In this document: positions 33,466-44,210 of the stretch, one piece after another
Layout of the letters: every line of letters starts with the position of its first letter
How positions within the stretch are numbered: position 1 is the first letter of the stretch
Source of the DNA: Leucosporidium creatinivorum
Taxonomy: Eukaryota; Basidiomycota; Microbotryomycetes; Leucosporidiales; Leucosporidiaceae
Length of the DNA stretch: 64,000 nt
Reading direction: 5' to 3'
NCBI GenBank assembly: GCA_001600635.1
Contig: BCKL01000004.1
Coordinates: 1,189,122 to 1,253,121 of the forward strand
Notes under the pieces: generated by a model
Told to the model about the DNA's origin: nothing
Seen by the model: only the letters and a program-made list of their open reading frames with translations
Database searches by the model: none
Program-made: the position numbers and the translations under genes

Positions 33466-33785
33466 GAACTTGATCAACTGTAGCGACGGAACCATCCCGG
33501 GTTGTACATGGAGGGAAAGAGATGGGACGAGGGGCGATGTAAGGATTTCCGGTGAAGCTACAACGGCGGCTGATCAGCGCGCACCCTCTCCGTTCCCCGG
33601 CGGTCGTTGCTCGCGCACAGCAACCTCGAGTTCTTGATGCTGAGGAACAAGAAAGCTGACTCGTTCTTCTCTCTTCCTCTCCAATAGCTTCTATTTCACT
33701 TGCTGTAGCCTTCGCTGTTGTTGCAACTTTGCCTTCTCTCTCCCTCATCTTCTTCGACCGAGCTTCGGACCTCGAGAGCCGAGAG
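33466..33785 (+). repeat. 320-bp direct repeat, copy 1
   Basis: Nearly identical (by eye about 97 percent) to 34584-34904, same orientation, offset 1118 bp. It begins GAACTTGATCAACTGTAGCG and ends GAGAGCCGAGAG. It contains an intron-acceptor-like stretch (CTGAC, pyrimidines, CCAATAG). No long open frame of protein-like character. Confidence 0.9.
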
Positions 33786-35095
33786 GGAACCGAGAGCGAG
33801 CGTGATTGACAGAAGGAGCAAGAACCCAACCGAAGCCTGCTCTAGTACACCTTCCTATTCAAGCTCAAGTCCTCGCGAGCTCATTGCCGCGACGCAAGAG
33901 GCGGCAGCGAGGGTTGAAGCTCGCTGCTCTGCGAAGGCAGGCTTGCGAAGTCCTCCGCGCGATTGGCAGGAACGAATTGACTCGCAGCACAGTATACTCT
34001 GGTACATCTCACTCTCTTCCTCACGCCCAAGCTCTCGCGAGATCAATGCAATGACGCCCAAGAGCGGAAGCGTGAGTTCAAGAGAGCCAAAAGCAAAGCG
34101 AGGTTGACAGCGAGAGCGAGACCTGTAGCAAAGCATGCACGGATGCAGATACCCGAGGGCTTCAAGCCCCAAGTCGCTACGAGCTCACTGCAGTGAAGCT
34201 AGTTGGCAGGAGCGAGAAGTCGAGCTCGGTGCTCGGCGAAGGCAGCCTGGCTCGCAGGGTCCTCCCCGTGAATGGCAGAAAGAAATCGACTGGCAGCGCA
34301 GCATGCTCTGCTACATCTTAATCTCTTACTCAAGCCTAAGCTGTCGCGAGATTAATGCAATAGCGCCAAGGAGCGGGAGCGTGAGTTCAAAGAACGGGCT
34401 CGTTGGACTCGAAGACAGGCTCGCCTTTCCTCTCCAATTGAGATTGGCAGTAAACAAGGCTCGCAACAAGTAAGCATGGCTGAACTTCCGCTACGTCCAG
34501 ATTCCTTGCCCGTGCGAGCTCACTGCAGTGCAGCCACTGGGCGGAGGGCTGGTGCTTAGTGCTCGGCGAAGGCAAACGAAGGCGAACTTGATCAACTGTA
34601 GCGACGGAACCATCCCGGGTTGTACATGTAGGGAAAGAGATGGGACGAGGGGCGATGTAAGGATTTCCGGTGAAGCTACAACGGCGGCTGATCAGCGCGC
34701 ACCCTCTCCGTTCCCCGGCGGTTGTTGCTCGCGCACAGCAACCTCGAGTTCTTGATGCTGAGGAAGCAGGAAAGCTGACTCGTTCTTCTTTGTTCCTCTC
34801 CAATAGCTTCTATTTCACTTGCTGTAGCCTTCGATGTTGTTGCAACTTTGCCTTCTCTCTCCCTCATCTTCTTCGACCGAGCTTCGGACCTCGAGAGCCG
34901 AGAGAGAAATGAGCGCGGAGTGAGATCGGGAGTGAGAGCAAGGCTCGAAGCGAAGCATACTAGGCTACATCTTCCTTACGAACTCAAGCCCAGGTCCTCG
35001 AGAGCCCACTGCAGCGATGTCAAGGAGCGAGATCGAGAGCGAGAGCTCAGTCTCCCTGCTCGGCGAAGGCAAGCTCGTCTCTCCTCGCTCTGCTG
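33786..35095 (+). repeat. degenerate direct-repeat array
   Basis: Around and between the two 320-bp copies lie at least four diverged units that share the order: a GCGAGCTCACTGCAGTG-like block, then TGCTCGGCGAAGGCA, and in two units a further ~110-bp block ending GCGTGAGTTCAA. Units start near 33880, 34175, 34510 and 34995. Identity between units is roughly 70-80 percent by eye, with indels. No gene is recognised; the array looks like an old segmental duplication of non-coding or pseudogenic DNA. Confidence 0.6.
34584..34904 (+). repeat. 320-bp direct repeat, copy 2
   Basis: Second copy of the repeat at 33466-33785, with a handful of substitutions and a single-base length difference. Confidence 0.9.
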
Positions 35096-35418
35096 AAAGG
35101 TCGCTCCCCGTTTCTTCGCAGGCATCCTCATCGAGTCACACGACACATGCGCCTTCGATTTCCATCAGATCTCTGTTCAAAAATCGCTTCACTCATCCCG
35201 ACCCCCTCGATGTACCCTCCCAATCCATCCCCCGCCGGCTTCTTTCGAAACACAGGCAGAGGTAGAGAGGCGAGCGGGTCGTTTCGGAAGTATCAGTAAT
35301 GTGGGTCATCATGGGAAATCAAAGGGCTATGCTATCCTCCTCGGCTCGGGGGGTATACAAAAAAGCAAGGGGACTCGGCTCGTGGGAAGCGCACGACGCG
35401 GATGGGAGGGACCAGCCC

Positions 35419-36536
35419 TTAGTTATCGCGCAGCCTGCGGGCGATCTCGTCCTTCTGCGCCTGGAGAGCAGCGACCTTGTCGGCCTTGGTCGCATCGTCT
35501 GCGGAGGGAGAGGGTCAGCGACGGCAAACGAGCGGAAAGATGGCGGCGAGAGAACGTACAGGAGAGGGAGACCTGGTTGAAGGGGTTATCCGGGTGCTTC
35601 TTGAAGGCGAGGTACAGGCGCTCGTTGTACTGCTGGAGTCTGTTCGGAGCCGAAGCCGAGGAAGGAAGGGGTGAGTGGGGCTCGTTCAGCGGCGAGGACG
35701 ACAGCGCACCGAAGACCAGGGTAGTCCTTCTTCAGCTGTGGTAGAGCGTCCTCCTTGTAGGCCTCGAAAGCAGCCTTGTAGCGCCTCTCGGGGTGAGTCT
35801 CGATCTTGGCGGCCTGTTGTAGGACCGAGCAGCGAGTTGCAGGGCGAGAGAAAGATAGAGAGAGAGTCAGTTACCACCCTCAGAACGACGCAGCCCCTCC
35901 AAAGCTCACCTGCGAGCCAATGGCCGCCTTGTCCGAGCGCGAGCCGACGAGGTTGAGCATATCGAGCGCATCGTCGATACCGGAAGCCGAGAAGGATTGC
36001 GGGTCCTCTGCGAAGCCGTCCTCGAAGCTAGGAATCTTGGGAGCGACCTTAGCAGGCGCGGCCTTCTTTGCTCCCGCCTTGGGCGCCGCCTTGACTTTGG
36101 AAGGCAGGGATGCCTCCTCCTCGGCGAGCAAACGCTCCCGCTCGACCTTCTTGCGACGAGCTTCCTCTGCTGCTGCTGCCTTGTCGGCCGTCTTGTCCTT
36201 GCCCTTGCTGGAGGAGAAAAGAACGAGATGCGTCAGTTGTGCCCGACGCGAGCGAGTAAAGCGGACAGACTCACGCTCCCTTGGACCACTCGGCATCCTC
36301 CTCCTTAGCCTTGACAGCCTTCTCAGCGTTCTTCTTGCCTTCAGCTGCTTCCGCCTTGCGCGCCTGTAGTCGAGTCGCCGAGCGCGACAAAAAGTCAGCG
36401 AGACGAGCTCGAGCAGCTCGAAGCAAGTGGAAGCTGCTGCACCCTTCCGGCGACCTGCTTTGCGTTGGGCTGTAGCAGAGTAAGCGAATTAGCTATAGTA
36501 CTACAGTGAGGTGACACCCCTGTAGCGCACTGGCAT
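35419..36536 (-). CDS. CCDC124: CCDC124/Lso2-like ribosome-associated coiled-coil protein
   Basis: Small basic coiled-coil protein related to human CCDC124 and yeast Lso2, which bind non-translating ribosomes and help them restart. The N-terminus is assembled from tiny exons: ATGCCA at 36531-36536, a 15-nt exon (36455-36469) and a third giving MPPNAKQARKAEAAEGKKN, followed by EEDAEWSKGA, the Lys/Glu/Ala-rich helix with ARRKKVERERLLAEEEA, and the conserved C-terminal domain ASGIDDALDML, THPERRYKAAFEAYKEDALP and KHPDNPFNQV. The C-terminal HPERR..AAF.A and PDNP.NQ blocks match the CCDC124 family domain. Six or more exons. The gene is divergent from hexokinase with only 109 bp between starts. The ribosome role is inferred from homologues. 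Confidence 0.88.
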
Positions 36537-36645
36537 TTAGTTGTTGTAGAGTTGAAGTGCTAAGATCGATGCGAAAGGCGGGAGCGCAAGAGAGAAGCGG
36601 GGGGGCGCTCGAAGCTGGTCTGTCTCCCGCCAATTCGTTGCTACA
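36537..36645. promoter_or_regulatory. divergent promoter region, CCDC124 / hexokinase
   Basis: Only 109 bp separate the two start codons, the shortest divergent gap in the window; both genes must share core promoter DNA. No clear TATA box. Confidence 0.5.
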
Positions 36646-39120
36646 ATGTCGACTACACAGAAGCGTACATCGAGCAGCAACATTGAGGTGAGCTCCGCTG
36701 CTACCCTGCTACAGCTTTCTCGGAGCAAGCTCCCAAGCTGACGTCGCTCTCTCCGCCGCCCACCCTTTGCCCAACAATCTAGGGAGGAGCTACCTTCAGG
36801 AGGGTGAGCCTATCTCGCTGCAGCTTCTCACAGCTCCCAGAGACTGACATATCACCCTACAGACCTCCAACACTGCTCGCGGATCCGTCTCTGCCGTCGG
36901 ACGCAAGAGCGAAGCTGGCTTGCAGTTCACTCGCACTCAGGATGATCAGCCTCTCCCTTCTGTATGTAGTATAGGATCGCTACTAGCTACCAGGGACACA
37001 ACCAACGATTCTGTATCGCTACAGGCCAGCAAGAAGGACATGTCCGAGTGGCTCGTCAAGCTCGAGCACATGTTCACCGTCACCCCTCAGCGCATGCGCA
37101 TGTGAGCTTAGCAAGGGGACGATAAGCAGGCCGATACTGACTTATTTGAACAACGTACAGGATCGTCGATGGCTTCGTCGAGGTCTTGGAGAAGGGACTC
37201 GCAAAGGACGGCGAGGACGTCCCCATGCTCCCCACCTACGTTTTCGGATGGCCTACAGGGCAGGAGAAGGGCGCCTACCTCGCCGTCGACTTGGGAGGAA
37301 CCAACCTTCGTGTCTGCCATGTCGAGCTCGAGGGAGACGGCAAGTTTGAGGTCACTCAGACCAAGTACCGATTGTGCGTTGCCCCCACTCGCTCTCGAGT
37401 TTCAGCTGCTTCCTGGACATGGAGCGAGGTCTGACCCTTCACTCACTACAGGACCGAGGAGCAGAAGCACGCCGATGGCCCCGAGCTCATCGACTTCTGC
37501 GCCGAGTGCTTGGGTCGCTTCGTGCAGGATCACTACGCCGACGAGGAGGGCAACGTCGTCCTCGACGAGCCTCTCTCGCTCGGATTCACCTTCAGTTACC
37601 CTTGCGTGTGAGTACTACTATCGGACTCCCTCTATAGGCCTTCGCTGACCTCCGGGCGACCACAGGCAAGAGGCTATCGACCACGGAGTCCTCCTGCGCT
37701 GGACCAAGGGCTTCGGCGCACCCAACATCGAGGGCCACGACGTCGCTGCCATGTTCAAGAAGTCGCTCGCCAAGTTTGTGTGTCTGAAGTCATCGCCTTC
37801 GCCTTCTCGAGTCGCTCGCTGACCAGCTTCGCACTGGCAGGACGTCCCCGTCGAGCTCGTCGCCCTCATCAACGACACCACCGGTACCCTCATCGCATCA
37901 GCATACGTCGACCGCGGTACTCGCGCCGGTATCATCTTCGGAACCGGCTGCAACGCTGCGTGAGTGCTTGTTCGGCCGCGCCGAGCAGGACTTGAGCTGA
38001 CGTCGTGACCTTCGCAGCTACATGGAGAAGATCAGCTCGATCCCCAAGCTTTCGGAGCACGGACTGGACAAGACTGAGGAGGTGAGCTTTGATTACTCTG
38101 CACCCCTTCGAGCAGTCGAGCTGACTCGCCCCTCCATTCACAGATGGCCATCAACTGCGAGTGGGGCGCCTTCGACTCGTCGACGCACGAGCACCTCCCC
38201 CGGACGCCCTACGACATCATCATCGACGAGACGTCCAACAAGCCCGGAGAGCAGGCGTTCGAGAAGATGATCGCCGGACTTTACCTCGGCGAGGTGTTCC
38301 GTTTGGTCATGATTGAGTTGATTGATGAGGGTGTCCTCTTCTTGGGTCAGGAGACTTATAAGGTCGAGAAGCCGTTTGCGTTTGACACGGCGTTCCTTTC
38401 GCTCATTGAGAGGTGAGCTTTCGCCGATGCCGAGGAGGGGAGCCGTTCGCTGACTCTTGGACGTCCACAGCGACACCACCGACGAGCTCCTCACCGTCAC
38501 TGGACTCTTCTCCCACTTCTACTCGCTCGACACGACCATCAAGGAGCGCCAATTCTTCAAGAGGTGCGTTGTCATCTCGAGCTGCTCTCCTCTCTCGACG
38601 CCAAAGCTCACCCTCCTTCCTTTCTTCGCGCAGGCTGGCACAGCTCATCGGCACCCGCGCCGCTCGTTTGAGCGCTTGTGGTATCGCCGCCATTGTCTCC
38701 AAGCAGGGTTACTTAGAGGACGGCTGCGGCATCGCCACCGACGGATCGCTCTACAATGTGAGCTCTCCTCTCCCATCCCTGCCTGTGAGATCTAGCCGCT
38801 GACTGAGTGTACAACAGAAATACCCCAAGTTCCCCGAGCGCCTCGGAGAGGGTCTCGTCGACATCTTTGGAGAGAAGGGAAAGTGAGTATTGTCTCCTTG
38901 GCTCGGCGCCCAAGTCATCCGCTCATCTCGTTCTTGAACCCACTCGCAGGGGCATCCGCACGTACCACGCCGAGGATGGATCTGGAGTCGGAGCCGCCGT
39001 CATTGCTGGTACGTTCTCTCTCTCCTCTTCCCTCTTCCGACCCTCGTCTGCCGAGCTGACGGATCGTTTTTTCGTCGAGCAGCTATGACCAAGGCTCGCC
39101 TGCTGGCGGGCAAGAAGTAA
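36646..39120 (+). CDS. HXK1: hexokinase
   Basis: ATP-dependent hexose kinase, first step of glycolysis. About fourteen exons, including a 21-nt exon at 36783-36803. The N-terminal ~45 residues (Ser/Thr/Arg-rich) are longer than in yeast hexokinase. Conserved elements: MSEWLVKLEHMF.V helix, the ATP phosphate-binding motif AVDLGGTNLRVC, LGFTFSYPC, sugar-binding LLRWTKGF, the catalytic aspartate in ALINDTTGTLIA, GIIFGTGCNAAYME and INCEWGAF, and the adenosine-binding GSGVGAAVIA near the C-terminus. All catalytic motifs are intact. It is a single 50-kDa-type fungal hexokinase; whether it is the regulatory (Hxk2-like) or glucokinase-like paralogue cannot be told by eye, so the number in the symbol is nominal. 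Confidence 0.95.
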
Positions 39121-39504
39121 AGAGGGTTCAAGTCATCAATACAAAGGAATTAGGGAGGTGTCATCGTGCATTTTCAAGCTTGTGCTGTACAAACCGTTTC
39201 GGAACGGATTCCTTAAGCGTTGGCGAAAGAGTTCGGCGAGAGAGAATCGGCGAAGGGAACGAGAAGAGAGCTGAGCAGAGTCGAGGATAGCTTCGGCATG
39301 CAGTAAAACGACTCTTCGGTGTCGCTGAAGCACCTCCTGGCTAGCATCTCTGCGTCGTCGACGCGAGCAGGAGGCAAAGCCGACTCGGTTCGCGTCGCTT
39401 CAGTAACAGCCGGAAGTAGGGTGGTAAGGTACATCATCATTCCAATTCGCACAGAAGGATCCCAAACGAATGCAGCGTCATCTCATCATCTCAACGGGTT
39501 GCGC
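39121..39504. other. convergent intergenic region, hexokinase / SDH2
   Basis: About 380 bp between two stop codons. No gene, repeat or RNA recognised. Confidence 0.35.
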
Positions 39505-41054
39505 CTATGCCTGCGACAGCTCCATCTTGAGCGAGGCGATGGCCTGTTTCAGTCGAGCGACGAGGTCAGCGCGAGCCTTGCTAGAGAGAGAGAGAGGGAG
39601 TGAAGACAAACCTTGGCAGGGTTGAGTCCCTTCGGGCACGTCTTGGTGCAGTTGAAGATGGTGTGGCAGCTGTTCGACAAATCACGCTCATCAGCCTGGG
39701 CGTCGAGAGATGGTGAGGGAAGGGAGATCAAGACTCACCGGTAGACGGAGAAGGGGTTCTGGAGCTTGGCGAGGCGCTCGGCGGTCTTGCCGTCGCGAGA
39801 GTCGGCGATCCAGCGGTAGGCCTGTAGCGTGCGAGCGAAGGGGAGTCAGTTGGGAGTAGGCGGGCGAGCGAAGGAGCGGAAGCAGCGCACCTGCATCAAC
39901 ACGGCAGGTCCGAGGTACTCGTCCTGGTTCCACCAGTAGGATGGGCACGAGGTCGAGCAGCAGGCGCAGAGGATGCACTGTGGTTGTCGAGAGTCGAGGA
40001 TCAGCTCTCGGTCGCCAGAATTCTGAGGACAAGAAGGGAAGCTCACCTCGTACATGCCATCCAACTTCTTGCGGTCCTCAGTCGACTGGAGGTGCTCCCG
40101 TCCGTCCTCAGGGGCCTTCTCGGCTTGGAGGTAGGGCTGTTGGCGCAGAAGATCGGATTAGTGCTCGGCTCGGTGTAGCGCTTCGACTTCAAACAAACTC
40201 ACCTCGATGGACTTGTACTGCTTGTAGAATTGGGTCATATCGGGGACGAGGTCCTTAATGATGTACACTACGGAGAGCAAAGGGCGGAAGCGGAGGGAGG
40301 GTCAGCTCCGATGCTTGAAGGTAGGGCCTCGGGGCGCAGAAAGTAACTCACTGTGAGGGAGGGGGTAGATCTTCATATCCTTCTCGTCCTTCTCAATCCT
40401 CTTCAAGCAAGCCAGGGTGTTGACACCTGCGAGTAGTCGTCGATGGGCGGGGGTCAGCTCCGCTTCCTGCTCGCTCCCTCCAGCTTGCCTCCGCTCCTGC
40501 AGCTCCGACGTACCATCAATGTTCATCGCGCAACTTCCGCAAATGCCCTCCCTGCAAGACCTCCTGAACGTAAGAGTGGGGTCCAACTCATTCTTGATCT
40601 TGAGGATGGCGTCGAGGACCATTGGGCCGCACTTGGCCAGGTCGATGGAGTAGGTTTGAAGATGGGGCTTCTCGGCCGGCTGGTCGGGGTTCTGTTGTAC
40701 ATCACGTATAGTCAGCTTACGGCGCTGTCTGCTGTACAGAAGAGAGGCGTGGGGAGAAGCGCAGAGGCCGCGGGCCAGGGTTACCCGGCGACTCGCGTCG
40801 GAGGGAGTGTGTAGGGATGTAGGGAGATAAGAAGCTCACCCATCGGTAGATTTGGAACTTCTTGATCTGCTCGGGCTTGGCAGGAGGAGCGCTGCTCTGA
40901 GCGGTGGCAAAGGCGCGGAACGACTGAGTATTGTGAGGAGGAGAGGCATTAGCTTCTGTAGCTCTCTCCCTGTACTGCAGAGGGTGTAGCTCACCCTAGG
41001 AGCAGCACGCTTTACGGCAAAGGAAGCAGAATTGAGGAGCGTAGGGAGCGACAT
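39505..41054 (-). CDS. SDH2: succinate dehydrogenase iron-sulfur subunit
   Basis: Subunit B of mitochondrial complex II; passes electrons from succinate through 2Fe-2S, 4Fe-4S and 3Fe-4S clusters to ubiquinone. About ten exons. After a presequence ([20 protein letters not shown]) come KKFQIYRW, the 2Fe-2S ligands [16 protein letters not shown] and NTLACL, then the ferredoxin-like domain with [16 protein letters not shown] and [17 protein letters not shown]. All cluster cysteines are present. The histidine of CHTIFNC, whose substitution in other fungi gives carboxin/SDHI resistance, is the wild-type residue. The final exon encodes [12 protein letters not shown]. The start at 41054 gives the expected mitochondrial leader. 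Confidence 0.96.
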
Positions 41055-41866
41055 GTCGACAAGAGACTGAGACGAGTAGCGATGAGGAGGAGCAAGAGGC
41101 CTGAGGAGCGACGCGGAGCCAGAGCAAAGACTCGAGCCTGGTTGGCCGATATCGAATGCCTCGAAGCAGCTTCGGCGTGAGCTGTAGCTCAGTGTAGCTG
41201 GTTCTGTATGTACCTGCAACAGCTACCCATCCCACCCTGCACCCTCTGCAGTCCAACAGCTCAATTCGGAGCTCAGCCCGACCCTCTCCGAGCTCACTTC
41301 GGAGGAGCAAGCTGAGACGAGACCTGGCCTACAGAGCGCGCTGGCGAGTCTCACTGAAGCTATCGAGACTTTTTCGTAGATACTGCACACCTGCAGCTCG
41401 TTTTCGGCGTTCTGCTCGGCCGCCAAAGATCTTAGAGTCGCTCGGCGCAAGACCTCCCAGCGTGGACAGCCGCTGTAGAGCAGCAGAGTGCACCGCGCTC
41501 AAACAACCATGTGATAAAGTCCCTCAGCGAGCGTACCAAGCTCACTAGCACTGCACAGTCGCCCGTCCGAACCCTCCCCCTTCCTTCCTCGGCGCAACTC
41601 TCCACAAGCTGTCAGAGGCGCTGCAGACGTGCAGGGCGAGCCGAAGACCTCAAGAGCTCTGCGCCCGACCCTTTGGTAGCGCGATCGCCACTCTGGTGTC
41701 TCCCCATCGAACGTACCAGCGCAACGAGCGGCCTCGGCGTTGAAGTCGAACTCGCAAGTGCGAGCAGATCGTTCTCCTTCGAGCTGGCCAGCCAGCCCCT
41801 CGAGCTGAGCTCTCGAAGCAGCCCCTCTGTCGATGATATGATGTACGATTCCGCCCTTCAGCGCGT
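41055..41866. other. intergenic region with a possible small plus-strand ORF
   Basis: About 810 bp between SDH2 and PPIH. A plus-strand open stretch at about 41241-41380 encodes QQLNSELSPTLSELTSEEQA, protein-like in composition and ending at a TAG (41378-41380). A spliced version starting at an ATG at 41081 is possible with a 46-nt intron, but the upstream codons look atypical, so it is not called as a gene. Nothing else is recognised. Confidence 0.3.
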
Positions 41867-42851
41867 CTACATCTCGCCGCACTCTGTTCGACGGAAAGGT
41901 CGTCAGCGCCATTCGAGCTTAGGAGCGCAAAGAGATGCGTACCAGTGATAGTGACCGTCAATTTCGGCCGGTTGTTAGGACCTGTATCACCCGCTTTCGT
42001 TAGCCTGTGCCCCCTCCAAGCCGGATCCATCCTCTTCGCCGAAACTCACCAGTCGCAACGTTCTCAATCTTCCTCACCACCAACATGCCATCCTGCCCTA
42101 GGACCTTGCCGAAGACGCAGTGCTTGCCGTCGAGGAAAGGGGCGGGGGCGGTGGTGATGAAGAACTGTTGGCCGAGGGAAGGGAGGGGGGTCAGCAAGGG
42201 TTCGCCGAAGGGGAGAGGGAGAGAGGGAAGGAGGGAACGGACTTGGCACCCGTTCGTACCGGGGCCGGAGTTGGCCTGTAGTTGAATAGAGGGGTACAAG
42301 GGGTCAGCTGGAGAGAGGGAGGGAGAAGCAGAGAGAGGGAGACACGACGAACCATGGAGAGCAACCCCGCCTGATCATGCTTGACCTCAAAGTTCTCATC
42401 CTCAAACTGAGGGCCATAGATGCTCGTCGCGCCCGTTCCATCGCCGTTGATGAAATCGCCGCCCTGCGCGTGCCCTCCTTCAAGGTCAGAGCAGCTCAAG
42501 AGAGGAGAGAGAGAGAGCAAGGGAGCAAGGCAACGCACCTGGCACATGAAGTTGGGAATCACGCGATGGAAGATACTGGCCTTATAGCCTACCGGTTGGC
42601 CGTTCACGCGGTGCTCCCCTGTAGTCAGTTGGCGGAAGTTCTCGGCTGTCCTGTTGAGCGTTGGTGAGGTCGTCAGCTCTCTCCTCTGCTTGAGGGTGAA
42701 CGAGCGAGCACGATTTAGCGCACTTTGGTACAATATCCGAATACAACTCCATTTTGATCCTCCCTGCTGGGGTGTTGCCGATGGAGACGTCGAAGAAGAC
42801 GATAGGGCGGGTTGTTGCTCCTGAAGGAGGGGGTGCGGCTGCTTTGGACAT
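41867..42851 (-). CDS. PPIH: cyclophilin H, spliceosomal peptidyl-prolyl isomerase
   Basis: Peptidyl-prolyl cis-trans isomerase of the single-domain cyclophilin family; PPIH members associate with the U4/U6 snRNP. About seven exons. Conserved blocks: [98 protein letters not shown] and the C-terminal ITECGEM, the same ending as human PPIH. The catalytic Arg of FHRVIPNFM and the Phe, Gln and His of the active site are present. The start is the ATG at 42851. The spliceosomal assignment is from closest resemblance; cytosolic cyclophilin A is the alternative but lacks the VFFDVSIG start. Confidence 0.93.
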
Positions 42852-43062
42852 GCTGGGCAACTGGGCGTAGACGAGAGTAGGAGTAGTGTACTAGGCGGTA
42901 GAAGAGGTCGGGAGGCGAGACGACGAGATGTGCGAGATGAGTGCAGGAGGGAGAGCAGCGAGAGCAGTTCGCAAGAGCGTTGACTTGGACTTCGAAGGGA
43001 AAGTACTGCAGTACAACAAATTCACAGCAATCTAACAAGCTACAAAACTAACTACCAGCAAA

Positions 43063-43972
43063 TTACTTCTTACTCAAACTCCTCTTCAACCTCTCGCCGA
43101 GCGTCGGCGCTCCTCCCTCTCCGCTCGCGGAGGCCGACTCCTTCTGCTGCCCACTAACGCTCCTCCTCGTAAACGATGGCAGGCCAAACGAGTTCTTCTT
43201 CTTCAGCTTGGTCGGTCCTTCCTTGCCTGCGACATCCGCCAGCGCCCCTTTAGCGTCGACGAGGGTCTCGGACATGCTTGAAGCATGACTGCCGCTGGTC
43301 GTCCTCGCCCGAGCGGTGGGTGCTGGTCCCAGCCCTACGCCGAGGGAAGGAGAGCTGTCGGTGGTAGTAGTAGCGGTGGTAGAGACGCTGGAAGAGGGGC
43401 GGAACCCGTCGCCGGTGAGGAGGGAGGAAGTCCGAGAGGCGTTGGAGCTGCGACGGGATTGCGAGGGGGCTGTTGAGGTGTAGACGGAGGGAGTGCGAGA
43501 TGAGGTGGAGATGCTTCGGCGCAGAGGAGGGGAGAAGGGAGTTGCTGTAGCTGAGAGGGAACTGTTGGAGAGGGCCGAGGTTGAGGGGGCCGCCGAGGCC
43601 GGGGGGAAGGCGACGCTCGCTGATTGGGGCGAGGTTGTAGCAGTTGACTGAGGTAGAGGTGATTGAAGTGCAGGAGAGACGAGGCGGGAAGTAGGAGGGG
43701 AGGGAGCAGAGGAAGCGGCGAAGTAGTCTCCTCCGGCCTGATTACTCGATGATGCCGTGTTGGTGATGACTGCAGGAGCAGCACGAGTAGTAGATAGTCG
43801 AGGTGAATATGTGCTACCAACGAGCAAGTTCTTATCAGCCAACGACGTGTAATAGAACGAGAGAGACCGCTCAGCTCACCTCGACACGCTCCTCCGGCTG
43901 CTGGTCGACGCTGCTCTGCGCCGGGGCTGTTGCGGTACATCTGGAGGAGTTGGCGCAATAGATTGATGCCAT
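43063..43972 (-). CDS. Ser/Thr-rich disordered protein
   Basis: Two exons. The protein is dominated by Ser, Thr, Ala and Pro with regularly spaced basic residues (RRSISTSSRTPSVY, SRRSSNASRTSSLL), which resemble phosphorylation sites for basophilic kinases. The C-terminus is more ordered and basic: GPTKLKKKNSFGLPSFTRRS, then APTLGERLKRSLSKK at the end. No domain or membrane segment is recognised. The start at 43972 with an intron ending just before NLLVGSTYSP keeps a continuous frame; the first-exon choice is less certain. Divergent from the J-protein gene. Confidence 0.6.
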
Positions 43973-44210
43973 GCAGCGAGTAATACGAGTGAGATGGACA
44001 TTCCACGACGACGAGGCAGGTCGACAAGAGCGGTTCAGCTCACGCCTCTCTTCCTCCTTCCGCTCACCTCGCTTCAGCTTCTCGTCTCTACCGCCTCCGC
44101 CTTTCGAGTCTCGTACAAGGCTACAGCTAGGGCCCTCTCAGCTCAGCCGAGCGGCTTCTCTCTCTCCCTCTTCCCTCGTCGCGTGCTCTCGCCTCTCTCG
44201 CCAGCCCAGC
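43973..44210. promoter_or_regulatory. divergent promoter region
   Basis: 238 bp between divergent start codons of the Ser/Thr-rich gene and the J-protein gene, pyrimidine-rich toward the J-protein start. No specific motif recognised. Confidence 0.35.

Noticed and set aside
33466-34904. Two 320-bp direct repeats considered as long terminal repeats of a retroelement
   Set aside because: The 800 bp between them has no element-type coding sequence, and the flanking older units share similarity with the interior, which fits nested segmental duplication better.
41511-41948. 145-residue plus-strand open frame
   Set aside because: Its 3' part is antisense to the last exon of PPIH, and the rest has no protein-like pattern or splice signals.
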